A stretch of DNA of 64,000 nucleotides from Phycisphaerales bacterium (GCA_026647565.1 JAPKGU010000002.1:1-64000); one strand, 5' to 3'; shown: positions 1 to 9,801, counted from the stretch's first letter. Program-made: numbers and translations. Notes: generated by a model from the sequence alone, not told the origin.

Positions 1-1
1 C

Positions 2-1423
2 GCTCGCCCGCCGAGTTCCATCTATCTCGCTCGGAAGTTCGCCAAGCGTCACAAGCCGCTTGTCGCGGCAGCGACCGTCGCCCTCCTCGGGTGTGCCGGC
101 GGAGTCGGCGGCGTGATCTGGCAGGGTCGCGTCGCCGCCCGAGAACGCGATCGTGCCACCGCCGCCCTCGATCGCGCGAATGCGGTCACGCAGTTCCTGC
201 AGGCAATGCTCCAGTCCGCGGACCCGGGTGCCGAGCAAGGCCGGAACGCCCGCGTTGCCGATGTGCTCCCGGCCGCGTCTCAAAGAGTCGAGATCGAGAT
301 GCGCGACAACCCCGGCGTGCAGGGCTCGCTCTGGGAGACCATCGGCTCGACATACTACGGGCTTGGCATGTACGCCGAGGCCGAGGCAGAGTTCAGGCAC
401 GCGCACGCCGCCTACACCAAGCACGAGAGCAAGCACTCACGCGACGCGCTCCGGATGCTCCACAACATTGCGGTCACCCTTCGACACCAGGGAGAACTCG
501 CCGCCTCCGCGGCTCTGCTCGGGGAAGCCGCAGAACTCCGCGCCACATGGCTCGGAGAAGAGGATCCGGACACCCTCCGCTCGCTTGAGAATCTCGCGAC
601 CGTGCTCAGACGCCAGGGACGCCTGAAGGAGTCCGTCGCTCTGTTCCGAAGGGTGCTTTCTTCCCAGGAGCGACACGCGGAGCTGAGCGGCACCGACACG
701 CTCGATACAAGAAACAACCTGGCTCTGGCGCTGAGAGACCTCGGCGAACTCGACGAGGCGCTCGCCATCCTCCGACACACGCTCGATCGCAAGCGAGCCG
801 TCTATGGCGCCATCAAGCCGGACCACCCGGAGATCCTGACGACCCGCCACAACATCGGTCGGGTGCTCGCCGATCTGGAGCGACTGGACGAAGCCGATTC
901 GGAGCTGCTCCCGGCGCTCGCCGCCAGGGAACGCGAGCTCGGCCCCAATCACGCCGCAACGCTCACGACGCGACTGGCCGTGGCGGACGTGCTGCGCCGC
1001 CGCGGGGACGAGGCATCGCTGGCGGAAGCGACGCGGATCCTGACGCAGTTGCTCGATTCACTCACGGAGCGAGGAATCGACCACGACGCTCTGGGACAGT
1101 CCGTCCGCGCGTGCCTGGCCGCGTGCTACAACGCGACCTCGCGGTTCGCCGAGGCAGAGGTCGAGGCAACAAAGGCCTCCGAAGACGCGGCCCTCATGCT
1201 GGGACGCGAGAACTGGATCACCGCGGACCTCCAGCGGGAGCTGGCGAACGCTCTGGTCGGACTCGGGCGGGTGACCGAGGCCGACGCCCTCTTGAGTCCA
1301 TCCCTCGCCGTGCTGGAAAAGCAACTCGGTCCAGCGCACTGGCGCACGGCTGCCGCGGCGGATCTCCTCGCGCGGAGCCGCTCCGCTTCCAGTCGGTCCG
1401 CACCGTCCGAACCCGACCCTTGA
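2..1423 (+). CDS. Ser/Thr protein kinase, C-terminal TPR part (partial, 5' end outside window)
   Basis: The reading frame is open from base 2, so the gene begins left of the window; only 473 residues are visible. A Lys/Arg-rich stretch (FAKRHKP) is followed by one hydrophobic segment at about residues 20-38 and then a long helical region with repeated tetratricopeptide units. The TM segment followed by a QGRVAARERDRA-type linker and TPRs is the usual C-terminal half of planctomycete Hanks-type kinases, so the kinase domain is inferred to lie upstream; it is not visible here. The TPR part would be extracytoplasmic or a partner-binding surface. The gene ends 6 bp from the convergent gene on the other strand. 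Another TPR membrane protein without a kinase domain is possible. Confidence 0.7.
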   Translation, partial: ARPPSSIYLARKFAKRHKPLVAAATVALLGCAGGVGGVIWQGRVAARERDRATAALDRANAVTQFLQAMLQSADPGAEQGRNARVADVLPAASQRVEIEMRDNPGVQGSLWETIGSTYYGLGMYAEAEAEFRHAHAAYTKHESKHSRDALRMLHNIAVTLRHQGELAASAALLGEAAELRATWLGEEDPDTLRSLENLATVLRRQGRLKESVALFRRVLSSQERHAELSGTDTLDTRNNLALALRDLGELDEALAILRHTLDRKRAVYGAIKPDHPEILTTRHNIGRVLADLERLDEADSELLPALAARERELGPNHAATLTTRLAVADVLRRRGDEASLAEATRILTQLLDSLTERGIDHDALGQSVRACLAACYNATSRFAEAEVEATKASEDAALMLGRENWITADLQRELANALVGLGRVTEADALLSPSLAVLEKQLGPAHWRTAAAADLLARSRSASSRSAPSEPDP

Positions 1424-1429
1424 ACTCCG

Positions 1430-4036
1430 TCAGTGCGCACCCACGCCGTTCGAGACCGCGTCGAGTCGCAGGGCCCGCCGCGGAACCGGCGGCAGCTCCC
1501 ACTGGCAGATGCCCTTGACGCCGAACTCTCGCTCCAGAAGCCCCATCTTGCGCTCAGCACCCCAGAGATCCGTCGTCGGGCGCTCCGACGCGCGAACCGA
1601 GAAGACGATCTCGCGGTCGCCCTCGCCCACGCGGGGCATCACCAGGCGAACCTCCTCGACGAGTTGGCTGTGCGCACGATCCAATCCGTCCGCCACCCGA
1701 AGCACGGCCGCAAGCTGACGAACCAGCCGGCGATCCGACTTCGAGAGCTTCGAGTACGCGCCGTGGCGACTCGCCGGCTCGACTCTTCGATGGTACCTCG
1801 CGACATTGGCAACGATCGCGATCTGCCGACGCGTAAGCCCCTGCAGATCGCTGTTCAGAATCAGACGAAGACTGTGCTTGTGGTGGCCGGCGTAGTTCAC
1901 GAGATAACCGATGTCGTGGAGCACCGAAGCGACCTCGAGAAGCAACCTCGCCTCGGCGCTTCCCGACCGGCGTCCCAGAAGCGAGTGGCGGACCATCTGG
2001 TCGAAGATCGACACCGCCAGTCGCGCCACCTGCTCCGAGTGTGCCTTCTCGTAACGGCAAGAGTCCGCGAATCGCCTCGCGTTGCTCAGGACCCGAGACG
2101 CCGGCGTTCCGCTCGATGCCTGCGGCGCCGGCGCCCGGCTCTCAGCGATCATCGAGATCACCAGGCCGTCCCGGACTCCCTTCTCGTGCACCCAGAGCCG
2201 ATTCACGTCCAGATGCCTCAGCACCCCCTCCGCAATGGCCGCGCCGCCGACGATGATGTCCGCCCTCTCCGGACTCATTCGCGGCAGTCTCATGCGATCG
2301 CGAAGCCCCATCGACCCGAGACGGTCGAGCAGGTGACGCACCTCCGATCGTCTCAGTTCCGCCCCCGGAACACCAGACCCGACCTTTCCGCTCGCCCCGT
2401 CTTTCGCGCCCGCAAGCGTCGCAAGAGCCGTGAATGTTCCGCCGGTGCCGACCACGATCGTGGGGACCAGCGGCACCGTCGGGAGCGCCTGGCGCAGGCA
2501 TCGGGCCACGTACCGCCTCATACGCTTGACCAGGGCTTCTCCGCCCCTCTCCGCGAACATCTCCGACACTCGCACGGCGCCGATCGGAATCGAGCACACA
2601 AGCTCGATCACGCCCTTGGTCGAAAGAACAATCTCGGTGCTGCCCCCGCCGATGTCGACGACCGCGGCGTGCACGTCCGACAGATCGAATCCCGCTGCGG
2701 CGCTCCGGAACGCGTTTCGGGCCTCGTCCTCTTCCGACATGATCTCCAGCGTGACCGCGGCATTCTCCCGCACCAGCGCCAGGAACTCCCGCTGGTTCGT
2801 CGCGTCTCGCACCGCGGACGTGCCGATCACTCGAAGCTTCGACACGCCGTATCCCTGCGCGATGCCGCGCATGCGAGCGATGCACTGAGCGGTCTTGACC
2901 ATCGGAGCCGACGCAAGCATGCCAGTCGACACGAGGCCCTGCCCAAGACGCGTCGTCTCCTTCTCATCGTCGAGCGTCCGGTATGTCCCGTCCGAGAGCA
3001 CCTCAACCACAAGCAGGCGGACGCTGTTGCTTCCGACGTCGATCACCGCGATGCGATCGTCCCTCGGCTCCGTCCGCCCGACAGCGTTCTCCGCGGGGGC
3101 CGTTCCGACGAGGTCTCGCGGCATGGCAACGGACGCGTCCGACGCCCACGCGCGAAGCTCGTGCACCAGTGACGCCAGCACGCCCGCACCGTGGCGATCC
3201 CTCACGCCCGCGAACAGACGCCCCCGTTCGGCCTCCACTTCCGCGAGCACCTCGCCCCTCTCGGCAATGCCGCGCCGGCTCAGCGACTTGAGAGACTCCA
3301 CGACGGACTGAAAGTCGCCAAGGTCCGCCAGGGCGCCCAGCGTCTCTTGCTCAGCAGAAAGCCGGTTGAGCACGCGCGAGCAGAGCTCCGGCGGCACGCA
3401 CGCCGCCGAGAGTTCAACGAGGTACCGAAGTCTCTTGAGCGAGAGCCGGAGCGCATGCATGTCCTCGACCGACTCGGGTAGCGCAAGAAAGTGCGCCGAC
3501 ATCTCATCCGTCACCGCGAGAATCCGCGCAACCGCGGCATCGGAGAAGAGACGCGGTCCGGCCATTGGCGGCCGCGCGCCGCGGGCCGCTTCGGACGCAT
3601 CGTCCTGAAGACTGGAGATGTCCTTACGAAGAATCTTGCGTCGAACGCGTTCCAGGTGCTTCTCGCGGAGGGCCACGACCGCCTTGAGGATCACCTCCGA
3701 GTCTTCGCCCGAGTCCCGGAGCTGCTTCAGCCGTCCGATCGCCACATCCAGCTGCCGCGCCTTCGCCACGAGCCGACGCCAGAACTTGCAGTGGCCGAGG
3801 AGTCTCGCCGCTTCCTGCTCTCCGATCGAGTCGGCGACAAGCTCGGTCACGGCCTCGAGTCGGCGGGTCGCGACGCGCAGCCGATGGACTCTTCCCGGCG
3901 TCGGTCCATCGCGCCGAATGGAGCGGGCGACCCTCGCCACCTGACGCGACGAGGAAAGAACAAGAACGGGCGCGACCGCGTCCAGCGGGAATGCCGCGCC
4001 GGGCGTCGTCTCCGGTGTGATCGCGCTCGCGGCCAT
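1430..4036 (-). CDS. CHAD - Ppx/GppA phosphatase - HD fusion protein
   Basis: This 868-residue protein has three parts. The CHAD domain (about residues 20-300) carries the signature VHRLRVATRRLEAV; CHAD helices bind polyphosphate. An exopolyphosphatase/GppA domain (about 325-620) follows, with the actin-like phosphate loops IDVGSNSVRLL and DIGGGSTEIV and the EEDEARNAF segment. The C-terminal HD-type domain (about 660-850) has VLHDIGYLVNYAGHHKHS and RVADGLDRAHSQ. The likely reaction is hydrolysis of polyphosphate or pppGpp, in the cytoplasm. The start at 4036 is preferred because GGAG lies 5 bp upstream; an in-frame start 23 codons earlier has no such site. Ppx and CHAD usually sit in separate neighbouring genes, so the fusion is notable. 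Confidence 0.88.
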   Translation of the reverse strand: MAASAITPETTPGAAFPLDAVAPVLVLSSSRQVARVARSIRRDGPTPGRVHRLRVATRRLEAVTELVADSIGEQEAARLLGHCKFWRRLVAKARQLDVAIGRLKQLRDSGEDSEVILKAVVALREKHLERVRRKILRKDISSLQDDASEAARGARPPMAGPRLFSDAAVARILAVTDEMSAHFLALPESVEDMHALRLSLKRLRYLVELSAACVPPELCSRVLNRLSAEQETLGALADLGDFQSVVESLKSLSRRGIAERGEVLAEVEAERGRLFAGVRDRHGAGVLASLVHELRAWASDASVAMPRDLVGTAPAENAVGRTEPRDDRIAVIDVGSNSVRLLVVEVLSDGTYRTLDDEKETTRLGQGLVSTGMLASAPMVKTAQCIARMRGIAQGYGVSKLRVIGTSAVRDATNQREFLALVRENAAVTLEIMSEEDEARNAFRSAAAGFDLSDVHAAVVDIGGGSTEIVLSTKGVIELVCSIPIGAVRVSEMFAERGGEALVKRMRRYVARCLRQALPTVPLVPTIVVGTGGTFTALATLAGAKDGASGKVGSGVPGAELRRSEVRHLLDRLGSMGLRDRMRLPRMSPERADIIVGGAAIAEGVLRHLDVNRLWVHEKGVRDGLVISMIAESRAPAPQASSGTPASRVLSNARRFADSCRYEKAHSEQVARLAVSIFDQMVRHSLLGRRSGSAEARLLLEVASVLHDIGYLVNYAGHHKHSLRLILNSDLQGLTRRQIAIVANVARYHRRVEPASRHGAYSKLSKSDRRLVRQLAAVLRVADGLDRAHSQLVEEVRLVMPRVGEGDREIVFSVRASERPTTDLWGAERKMGLLEREFGVKGICQWELPPVPRRALRLDAVSNGVGAH

Positions 4037-4278
4037 GGGTGCTCCAACGCCTCGACTGAATCTTAAACCGACACGTCGTCGGCTCCGCTTTCTGCCGGAG
4101 AACACGCTGCGTTATTCGCGCGGCGTTCGGCGGCTGGTAAGGAATCTGCGACCTGCGCTGGAACAGCCCGGCGACCCGTGCGAAGAATGTCCCACCGGCC
4201 GCTCATGGGGAATGGCCGCGGAGCGCCCGTGCAGCACGCGGGCTGGGTCCTGCGATCGGACCCTCGGAGCACTCACGA

Positions 4279-5145
4279 ATGACGACCAAAGGCCGACCGG
4301 CCCCGTGGTGGGGTGTCCCCATCATCGCCCTCACGCTTGTCTTCTCCTCGGGATCCTCCAGCCGAGTCAGTGATTCGTGGTATCCGGCCGTCTCGAGGCC
4401 GTCGGAGCTTCGCGAGCTGGCTGTTGCCGTTCGCGGACGAGTGGAGCGGGTCAGCGTTCAGCCGGGCGACGCCGTAACACCGGGGCAGGAGATGCTCGCG
4501 CTCGAGGACGCGGTGCAGCGCCGCAGCATCGAGCTGGCCGAACTCGCCTCCGCAGACGACTCCGCCGTCAGGAACGCCGTGCTCACGCGCGATTACTGGG
4601 CGGAGGAAGTGCGGCTCACCCGCGAGTCGCTCTCACAGGGCGGGGCGAGCGAGACCGAGCTTCGCGACGCCATGTACAAGCTCGGTCAGGCCGAACTTGC
4701 GCTCATCGCCAGCCGGCGTCAGCACGAAGAAGCCCGAGTCCAGCTCGAGCGCGAGCGCGCCCGACTCGACGAGATGCGCGTCGTCAGCCCGATCGCCGGA
4801 CGCGTGCTCGAAGTGCACAAACGCAAGGGCGAGACCGCCGACGAGCAGACCAAGGTCATCACCGTGGTCTCCGTCGATCCGCTCTGGCTGGAGGTCAACG
4901 TGCCCACGCGGGACTCCCTGTCGCTCCGCTCGGGCGGAGCGGCTCTGGTCCGATGGCAGGACGTCGGCGACGATGTGCCCGAGATGAATGGAAAGATCAT
5001 CTTCATCTCGCCAGCGGGGCATGCCGGTGCGCGCCAGGTGCAGGTCCGGGTGGAAGTTTCGAACACTCGATCGCTTCCCAGCGGACTCCACGGAAGCGTC
5101 AGATTCCTCGCCTCCGGGGAACCCGGGGGATCGGTTGGCCCCTGA
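4279..5145 (+). CDS. HlyD/RND-type periplasmic adaptor protein
   Basis: The protein has 288 residues. A hydrophobic N-terminus (about 10-25) serves as signal or anchor. It is followed by half of a lipoyl/biotinyl-like domain (VRGRVERVSVQPGDAVTPGQ), an alpha-helical hairpin (about 75-165, rich in Glu/Arg/Ala), the second lipoyl half (VVSPIAGRVLEVHKRKGE) and a beta-barrel (VDPLWLEVNVPTRD...). This is the membrane-fusion protein layout that links an inner-membrane transporter to an outer-membrane exit. GGAG lies about 10 bp before the ATG. It is the first gene of a five-gene co-directional set ending in a SecA homologue. No RND or ABC transporter and no TolC-like gene is adjacent, which suggests an unusual partner. 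Confidence 0.82.
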   Translation: MTTKGRPAPWWGVPIIALTLVFSSGSSSRVSDSWYPAVSRPSELRELAVAVRGRVERVSVQPGDAVTPGQEMLALEDAVQRRSIELAELASADDSAVRNAVLTRDYWAEEVRLTRESLSQGGASETELRDAMYKLGQAELALIASRRQHEEARVQLERERARLDEMRVVSPIAGRVLEVHKRKGETADEQTKVITVVSVDPLWLEVNVPTRDSLSLRSGGAALVRWQDVGDDVPEMNGKIIFISPAGHAGARQVQVRVEVSNTRSLPSGLHGSVRFLASGEPGGSVGP

Positions 5146-5304
5146 CCCCCCCGCTGCTACCCTTAGGCCCCCTCGTCGCCGCCGGGGAGACCGAGCGCAA
5201 CGCGAGGCCCCGACTCTGGACGGCGACCCTTCGAGCGCGAGCCACACACCACGGCCTGCGCGAGCGTTCCTCAACACGTCACAACTCTTTGAAAGGACAA
5301 GCAC

Positions 5305-5640
5305 ATGGCAGAGAACTCCGGTCAGGATCAGTCGAGGCAGATCCAGCTCCGCATCGACGAGTCCAAGATGTCCACGACCTACGCCAACACCATCCGCACC
5401 TCCACCACGGCCGACGAGGTCGTCCTGGACTTCGGCATGAACCTGCCGATGCAGACCGGCGACAACCAGCAGGTCATCATGTTCAACGTCGGCAGCCGGG
5501 TCATCATGAACTGGGCCGGCGCCAAGCGACTGGCGATCAGCCTCGGCCAGGTCGTCCGACAGTTCGAGGATCGCAACGGCCAGATCTCGCTCGGGCCTGC
5601 CGGTCGTCCCGATGGCGACGGCCCGAAGCTGAGCCAGTGA
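5305..5640 (+). CDS. DUF3467 family protein
   Basis: This 111-residue soluble protein has the typical DUF3467 body: a start of QIQLRIDESKMSTTYANT, then VVLDFGMN and VIMNWAGAKRLAISLGQVV. No signal peptide or membrane segment is present. The family's function is unknown. The ATG is preceded by AAAGGA at good spacing. It lies between two adaptor-protein genes of the SecA/M50 cluster, which hints at a cytoplasmic accessory role there (inference). Confidence 0.85.
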   Translation: MAENSGQDQSRQIQLRIDESKMSTTYANTIRTSTTADEVVLDFGMNLPMQTGDNQQVIMFNVGSRVIMNWAGAKRLAISLGQVVRQFEDRNGQISLGPAGRPDGDGPKLSQ

Positions 5641-5689
5641 CCGTGGCGGCCTCCGCGGCACATCTCTGAGTCACGGAGTCGCTCGCACG

Positions 5690-7606
5690 ATGTCAAGGGA
5701 CGCCTCTTTGATCAAGGACGGCGATTCAACCAGCGGCGCACAGGCGATGGAAGCATCGACCGTCGCGCCGCTGGTTGCGTTCCTTGACTCCCTTCTCGCT
5801 CATCAGGTCGAACTGAGCGGTGCGGAGGCCGGCGTTGTCTGGCTTCGCGCAACAAGAACACGCAAGGCCGGGCCGGTCGCTATTCGCCAGGACCGGATCG
5901 ACCCGGCAAGGACCGGCGAATGGCTCCCGTCCGTCTCGCAGCGCATCGAACGCGTTGCCGAGTCGCTCGGCGAAACCTCATCACCAGCCGCAGCGACGCG
6001 ACCAATCGTTGAGCCGATCCGCATCGGCCGCGACGGCGTCTACCAGGCGGGCGCGTCGCACCTCGTGGCGATCGTGCCCCTCAGCGCCGCAGGAACAATC
6101 GAGGGATTCACGGGCCTGCTGCTGCGTTCCGTCGACCAGAAGACCGCCTCCGAAGGTGCGCTGCGGGCCAGTCTCGCCGGGATCGGATTCGAGGCATTCC
6201 TCTGGCAGCAGAATGCCGTCCGCGAGGGTGAGCAGCGCGTTCGACTGAAAGAAGTGCTGGAACTCACCGACGCCGCGCTCCAGGGCAGCGACGCAAAGGC
6301 CATGTGCGCGATCCTCTGCCATGAACTCCGGCGCAGGTACGCATGCGAACGCGTCTCGATCGGCTTGATCAAGGGTGAGTCGATCGCTGTCGCAGGAATC
6401 AGCGGCGCCGACACCGTAGACACCCGTTCCCCCGCGGCGGAGACACTCCGTGACGCGATGGAAGAGTGCGCAATCCAGGACACCGAGATCTTCTACCCGA
6501 AGCCGCCCGAGAGCGAGCACGATCCGATGACCCGCAGGATCACGATCGCCCACGAGCGGCTCTCGCAGAAGGACGGGCCTTCATCGATCCTGAGTCTTCC
6601 GCTCAGGATCGAGGGCGACCTCGTCGGCGTGATGGTCCTTGAGAGGCCGTCGAACGATCCCTTCCCTCCCGGAGCCGCCGCACTCCTCCGCCTTGTCGCC
6701 GAGTTCATCGGCCCGGCGGTGTGGACACGTCGACTCGCCGATCGCGGCGTCGCCGCCGTTGCCCGCGACCGCTGCATCGACCTTGGCCGCGCCATCGTCG
6801 GCCCAAGGCACACCGGCTGGAAACTCGTCGGCGCGATCCTGCTGCTGGCCTTCCTCGGGCTCGCGGCGATCCCAATTCCGGATCGGGTGCGCGCCCAGGC
6901 GGAAGTACGAGCGATCACCTCTCGGACGATCCCGCCGCCCTTCAACGGATACTTCGTCGAGACTCTTGTGAAACCCGGCGACCACGTGCGGGCCGGAGAC
7001 GTCCTCGGCCGCATGGACATCAGCGAGCTGACGCTCCAACTCGAGCAGGAGCGCGGCAAACGCGAGGTCCTCGAGACCGAGCGTGACAACGCGCACGCGT
7101 CGGGCGATCTCTCCACGTGGAGGCGAGCCGCACGAGGCATCGACGAGACCGACGCCAAGATCGCGCTTCTCCAGTCGAGCATCGCACGCGCAGAGGTTCG
7201 GTCACCGATCGACGGCGTCGTCAGCCGCGGAGACCTCGACGACTTCGTCGGCGCACGCGTCGAGCCGACGATGGCACTCTTCGAGGTCGTATCGCCCGGA
7301 CGACTCGCTATCCTGAGAGTCGACGAGCGCGATGCCAGGCGAGTCAAGCCGGGGCAGCGCGGCTGGATTGTCTCCGCCGCGAACCCCGCGAGGAAAGTCC
7401 CGATCATCGTCGAACGCATCAACCCGTCGGCGGACGCCGACGAGGGCGCAAACGTGTTCCGTGTCGAAGCATCGATCTCAGATCCTCCGGAGTTTCTGAA
7501 TCCCGGCACCCGGGGCAGGGCCAGACTCCGCGACGGGTGGACGACCGGCCTGGCCGCCCTCGCTCGCCCGATTGTCGATGAGATACGACTTCGGTACTGG
7601 TGGTGA
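5690..7606 (+). CDS. GAF domain - transmembrane - HlyD adaptor fusion
   Basis: The protein has 638 residues. About residues 20-165 and 180-345 look like two GAF-like sensory modules; the second is the clearer (ELTDAALQGSD...ILSLPLRIEGDLVGVMVLER). A single TM segment at about 380-400 (LVGAILLLAFLGLAAIPIP) is followed by an HlyD-type part: a lipoyl half-domain (PPFNGYFVETLVKPGDHVRAGD), a helical hairpin, the second lipoyl half (AEVRSPIDGVVSRGDLDD) and a beta-barrel. The GAF part would be cytoplasmic and the adaptor part periplasmic. The gene ends just before the M50 gene, so the two are probably co-transcribed. The fusion suggests that a small ligand or signal controls adaptor assembly; this is inference. 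Confidence 0.82.
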   Translation: MSRDASLIKDGDSTSGAQAMEASTVAPLVAFLDSLLAHQVELSGAEAGVVWLRATRTRKAGPVAIRQDRIDPARTGEWLPSVSQRIERVAESLGETSSPAAATRPIVEPIRIGRDGVYQAGASHLVAIVPLSAAGTIEGFTGLLLRSVDQKTASEGALRASLAGIGFEAFLWQQNAVREGEQRVRLKEVLELTDAALQGSDAKAMCAILCHELRRRYACERVSIGLIKGESIAVAGISGADTVDTRSPAAETLRDAMEECAIQDTEIFYPKPPESEHDPMTRRITIAHERLSQKDGPSSILSLPLRIEGDLVGVMVLERPSNDPFPPGAAALLRLVAEFIGPAVWTRRLADRGVAAVARDRCIDLGRAIVGPRHTGWKLVGAILLLAFLGLAAIPIPDRVRAQAEVRAITSRTIPPPFNGYFVETLVKPGDHVRAGDVLGRMDISELTLQLEQERGKREVLETERDNAHASGDLSTWRRAARGIDETDAKIALLQSSIARAEVRSPIDGVVSRGDLDDFVGARVEPTMALFEVVSPGRLAILRVDERDARRVKPGQRGWIVSAANPARKVPIIVERINPSADADEGANVFRVEASISDPPEFLNPGTRGRARLRDGWTTGLAALARPIVDEIRLRYWW

Positions 7607-7611
7607 TCCCG

Positions 7612-9801
7612 ATGCCCACACGCCAGGCCTCCCCCACATTCAGCGACGTGTGGTACAAGGTGGCTCAGACCCGCCCCCGCGTCAGCCCCCACGCCCGGAT
7701 CGTGCGACAGCGCTTCGGCGGCGGCACCGCCTACGTCATCGAAGAGACCGCGGGCAACGCCTTCTACCGCCTGAGCGAGGCCGCGTATCGATTCGTCGGC
7801 CTGCTCGACGGCAGTCGAACGGCGGACGAGGCGTGGGAGGCGTGCGCGTCGCAGATCGGCGACGACGCCCCGACGCAGAGCGAGTGCATCGAGCTCCTCT
7901 CCACGCTCGATTCCAGCGGTCTGCTGATCGGCGACACGTCGGTCTGGGCCGACATGCTGGAGCACCGGCAGGCCGCCTCCCTCACATCCCATCGTCGCAA
8001 GCGGACGGGCCTCGGCCTCTTCCCATGTCTGCCGCTCATCAATCCGGACCGGCCGCTCGACCGATGTCTCCATCTCTATCGCTGGCTCTTCGATTGGCGC
8101 GGCGCGGCCTTATGGACCAGCGTGATGCTCGTCGCGCTCGTGATGCTCGTCTCCAACGCCCCCCGCTTCGCCAACGAGCTCGACCTCTCGGCCATGCTCG
8201 ACCCTCGCAATCTCGCGATTGTCGGCATCGTCTTTCTCTGCCTCCGAATCATCCACGAGCTGGGGCACGCCATGGCCTGCAAGGCCATGGGGGGCAGATG
8301 CACGGAGATCGGCGTCATGCTGGTCGCCATGATCCTGCCGCTCCCTTACTGCGACGCAACCAGTTCGTGGGCGTTCCCGGCGACAAGGCGACGCGTGCTC
8401 GTCGCCGCCGCGGGCGTCTACGTCGAGATGTTCATCGCCGCGATCGCGGCCATCCTCTGGGCCAGGTCGGACCCTGGGCTGTTCAGCGCCGTCTGCCGCA
8501 ACGTCATGGTCGTGTCCGGCGTCGCCACGCTTCTCTTCAACCTGAACCCTCTGCTGCGATACGACGGATACTACATCCTCAGCGACGTGCTCGGCATCCC
8601 GAATCTCTCGCAGAGGGCCAATGAACTCTGGAAGCACGGCATCACACGCTACGCCTTCGGCGTACGCGGGGGCCGCCCCCCGCTCCTCCGCGATCGCAAG
8701 GAGCTGATCATCGTGGCGATGTACGCCGCGATGTCCGTGCCCTACCGGATATTCGTCACGCTCACGATCTGCCTGGTCGTGACCCAGAAGTACTCGTCTC
8801 TCGGGCTGGTCCTCGGCGTGTTGTGCTTCGTCATGATGGTCGTGTGGCCGATCCTCAAGGGAATCGGCTACTTGCTCGTCTCGCCCGCGTTGCTCGGGAG
8901 GCGCGTGCGGGCGATCTCCGCTGTCGCGGGCGCCGCCAGTGTCGTGACGGTCGTGCTGGGACTCATACCGGTGCGCGAGCACGTGGACGCGCCCGGCTGG
9001 ATCCACTCGACCAGCAGCGCGGTCGTGCGCGCAGGAGAGAACGGCTACGTGGCCGAGGTGCTCGCCCATGTCGGGCATGAGGTCAACGCCGGCGATCCTC
9101 TCCTTCGACTGGAGAACCCCGAACTGACCGCAACGTACCTCGCCGCGTCCGCTCGACTCGCCCAGGCCGAAGCCGCGCTCGACGAGGCGTCGATCAAGTC
9201 CCCGGCCGATCGTCGCGCCGCGCAGGCACAACTCGCCTTCGCGACCGAAGATGCGGCCGAGGCCGCGTCTCGAATGGAGTCTCTGACGCTTCGTGCCGCA
9301 GAGTCGGGGACGCTGGTCGCCACCGGCGCTTCCGCGACGGACTGGGAGAACCTCCAAGGCAGCTTCGTCTCCAAGGGCGCACTCCTCGGCCGGGTCGTCT
9401 CGCTCAAGGATGTTCGAGTCCGGACACTCGTCGACGATCGGGACTTCGAGCACGCGTTCTCCCGCGCCGACAGCATCAAGGCCCGGGTGAGAGTCCGTGG
9501 ACTGGCCGGGCGGGACGTGCCGGTCCGCATCGAGCGCATCGCACCCGCGGGCTCTCTCGATGTCGCAAACCCGGCGATGGCGAACGTTGCGGGTGGCGAG
9601 GTGGCCGTCCGACAGACGCAGGAAGGCCGGTACGAGACGCTCAGCCCTCAGTTCGTGGTCGACCTCCTTCCACTCTCGGACTCGGCGCCCGGGATGATCG
9701 GTCAGCGTGTTCGCGCTCGCTTCCTGATCGATCGACGCCCGCTCGCCTCACAATGGCTGAGGAGACTCGAGCAGTTCTGGGACGAGAGGTTCGGAGGATG
9801 A
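7612..9801 (+). CDS. PqqD-like / site-2 protease (M50) / HlyD fusion protein
   Basis: The protein has 729 residues. The N-terminal 100 residues resemble a PqqD/RRE-type winged helix (AFYRLSEAAYRFVGLLDG...). A polytopic domain follows with the zinc site HELGH (about residues 215-219) and the second M50 motif NLNPLLRYDGYY (about 300). Further TM helices lead to a lipoyl domain (VVRAGENGYVAEVLAHVGHEV), a helical hairpin and a beta-barrel. Proteins of this kind are often named putative peptide zinc metalloprotease and are related to YydH-type RiPP proteins. The likely role is intramembrane cleavage of an exported substrate coupled to an adaptor. ATG 7612 is chosen; GTG codons at 7600 and 7603 are alternatives that overlap the upstream stop. 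The stop overlaps the SecA-like start (ATGA). Confidence 0.82.
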   Translation: MPTRQASPTFSDVWYKVAQTRPRVSPHARIVRQRFGGGTAYVIEETAGNAFYRLSEAAYRFVGLLDGSRTADEAWEACASQIGDDAPTQSECIELLSTLDSSGLLIGDTSVWADMLEHRQAASLTSHRRKRTGLGLFPCLPLINPDRPLDRCLHLYRWLFDWRGAALWTSVMLVALVMLVSNAPRFANELDLSAMLDPRNLAIVGIVFLCLRIIHELGHAMACKAMGGRCTEIGVMLVAMILPLPYCDATSSWAFPATRRRVLVAAAGVYVEMFIAAIAAILWARSDPGLFSAVCRNVMVVSGVATLLFNLNPLLRYDGYYILSDVLGIPNLSQRANELWKHGITRYAFGVRGGRPPLLRDRKELIIVAMYAAMSVPYRIFVTLTICLVVTQKYSSLGLVLGVLCFVMMVVWPILKGIGYLLVSPALLGRRVRAISAVAGAASVVTVVLGLIPVREHVDAPGWIHSTSSAVVRAGENGYVAEVLAHVGHEVNAGDPLLRLENPELTATYLAASARLAQAEAALDEASIKSPADRRAAQAQLAFATEDAAEAASRMESLTLRAAESGTLVATGASATDWENLQGSFVSKGALLGRVVSLKDVRVRTLVDDRDFEHAFSRADSIKARVRVRGLAGRDVPVRIERIAPAGSLDVANPAMANVAGGEVAVRQTQEGRYETLSPQFVVDLLPLSDSAPGMIGQRVRARFLIDRRPLASQWLRRLEQFWDERFGG

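Noticed and set aside
1433-3172. Long open frame antisense to the CHAD-Ppx gene
   Set aside because: Composition is Arg/His-rich and no motif is seen; the minus-strand frame has clear Ppx/GppA motifs.
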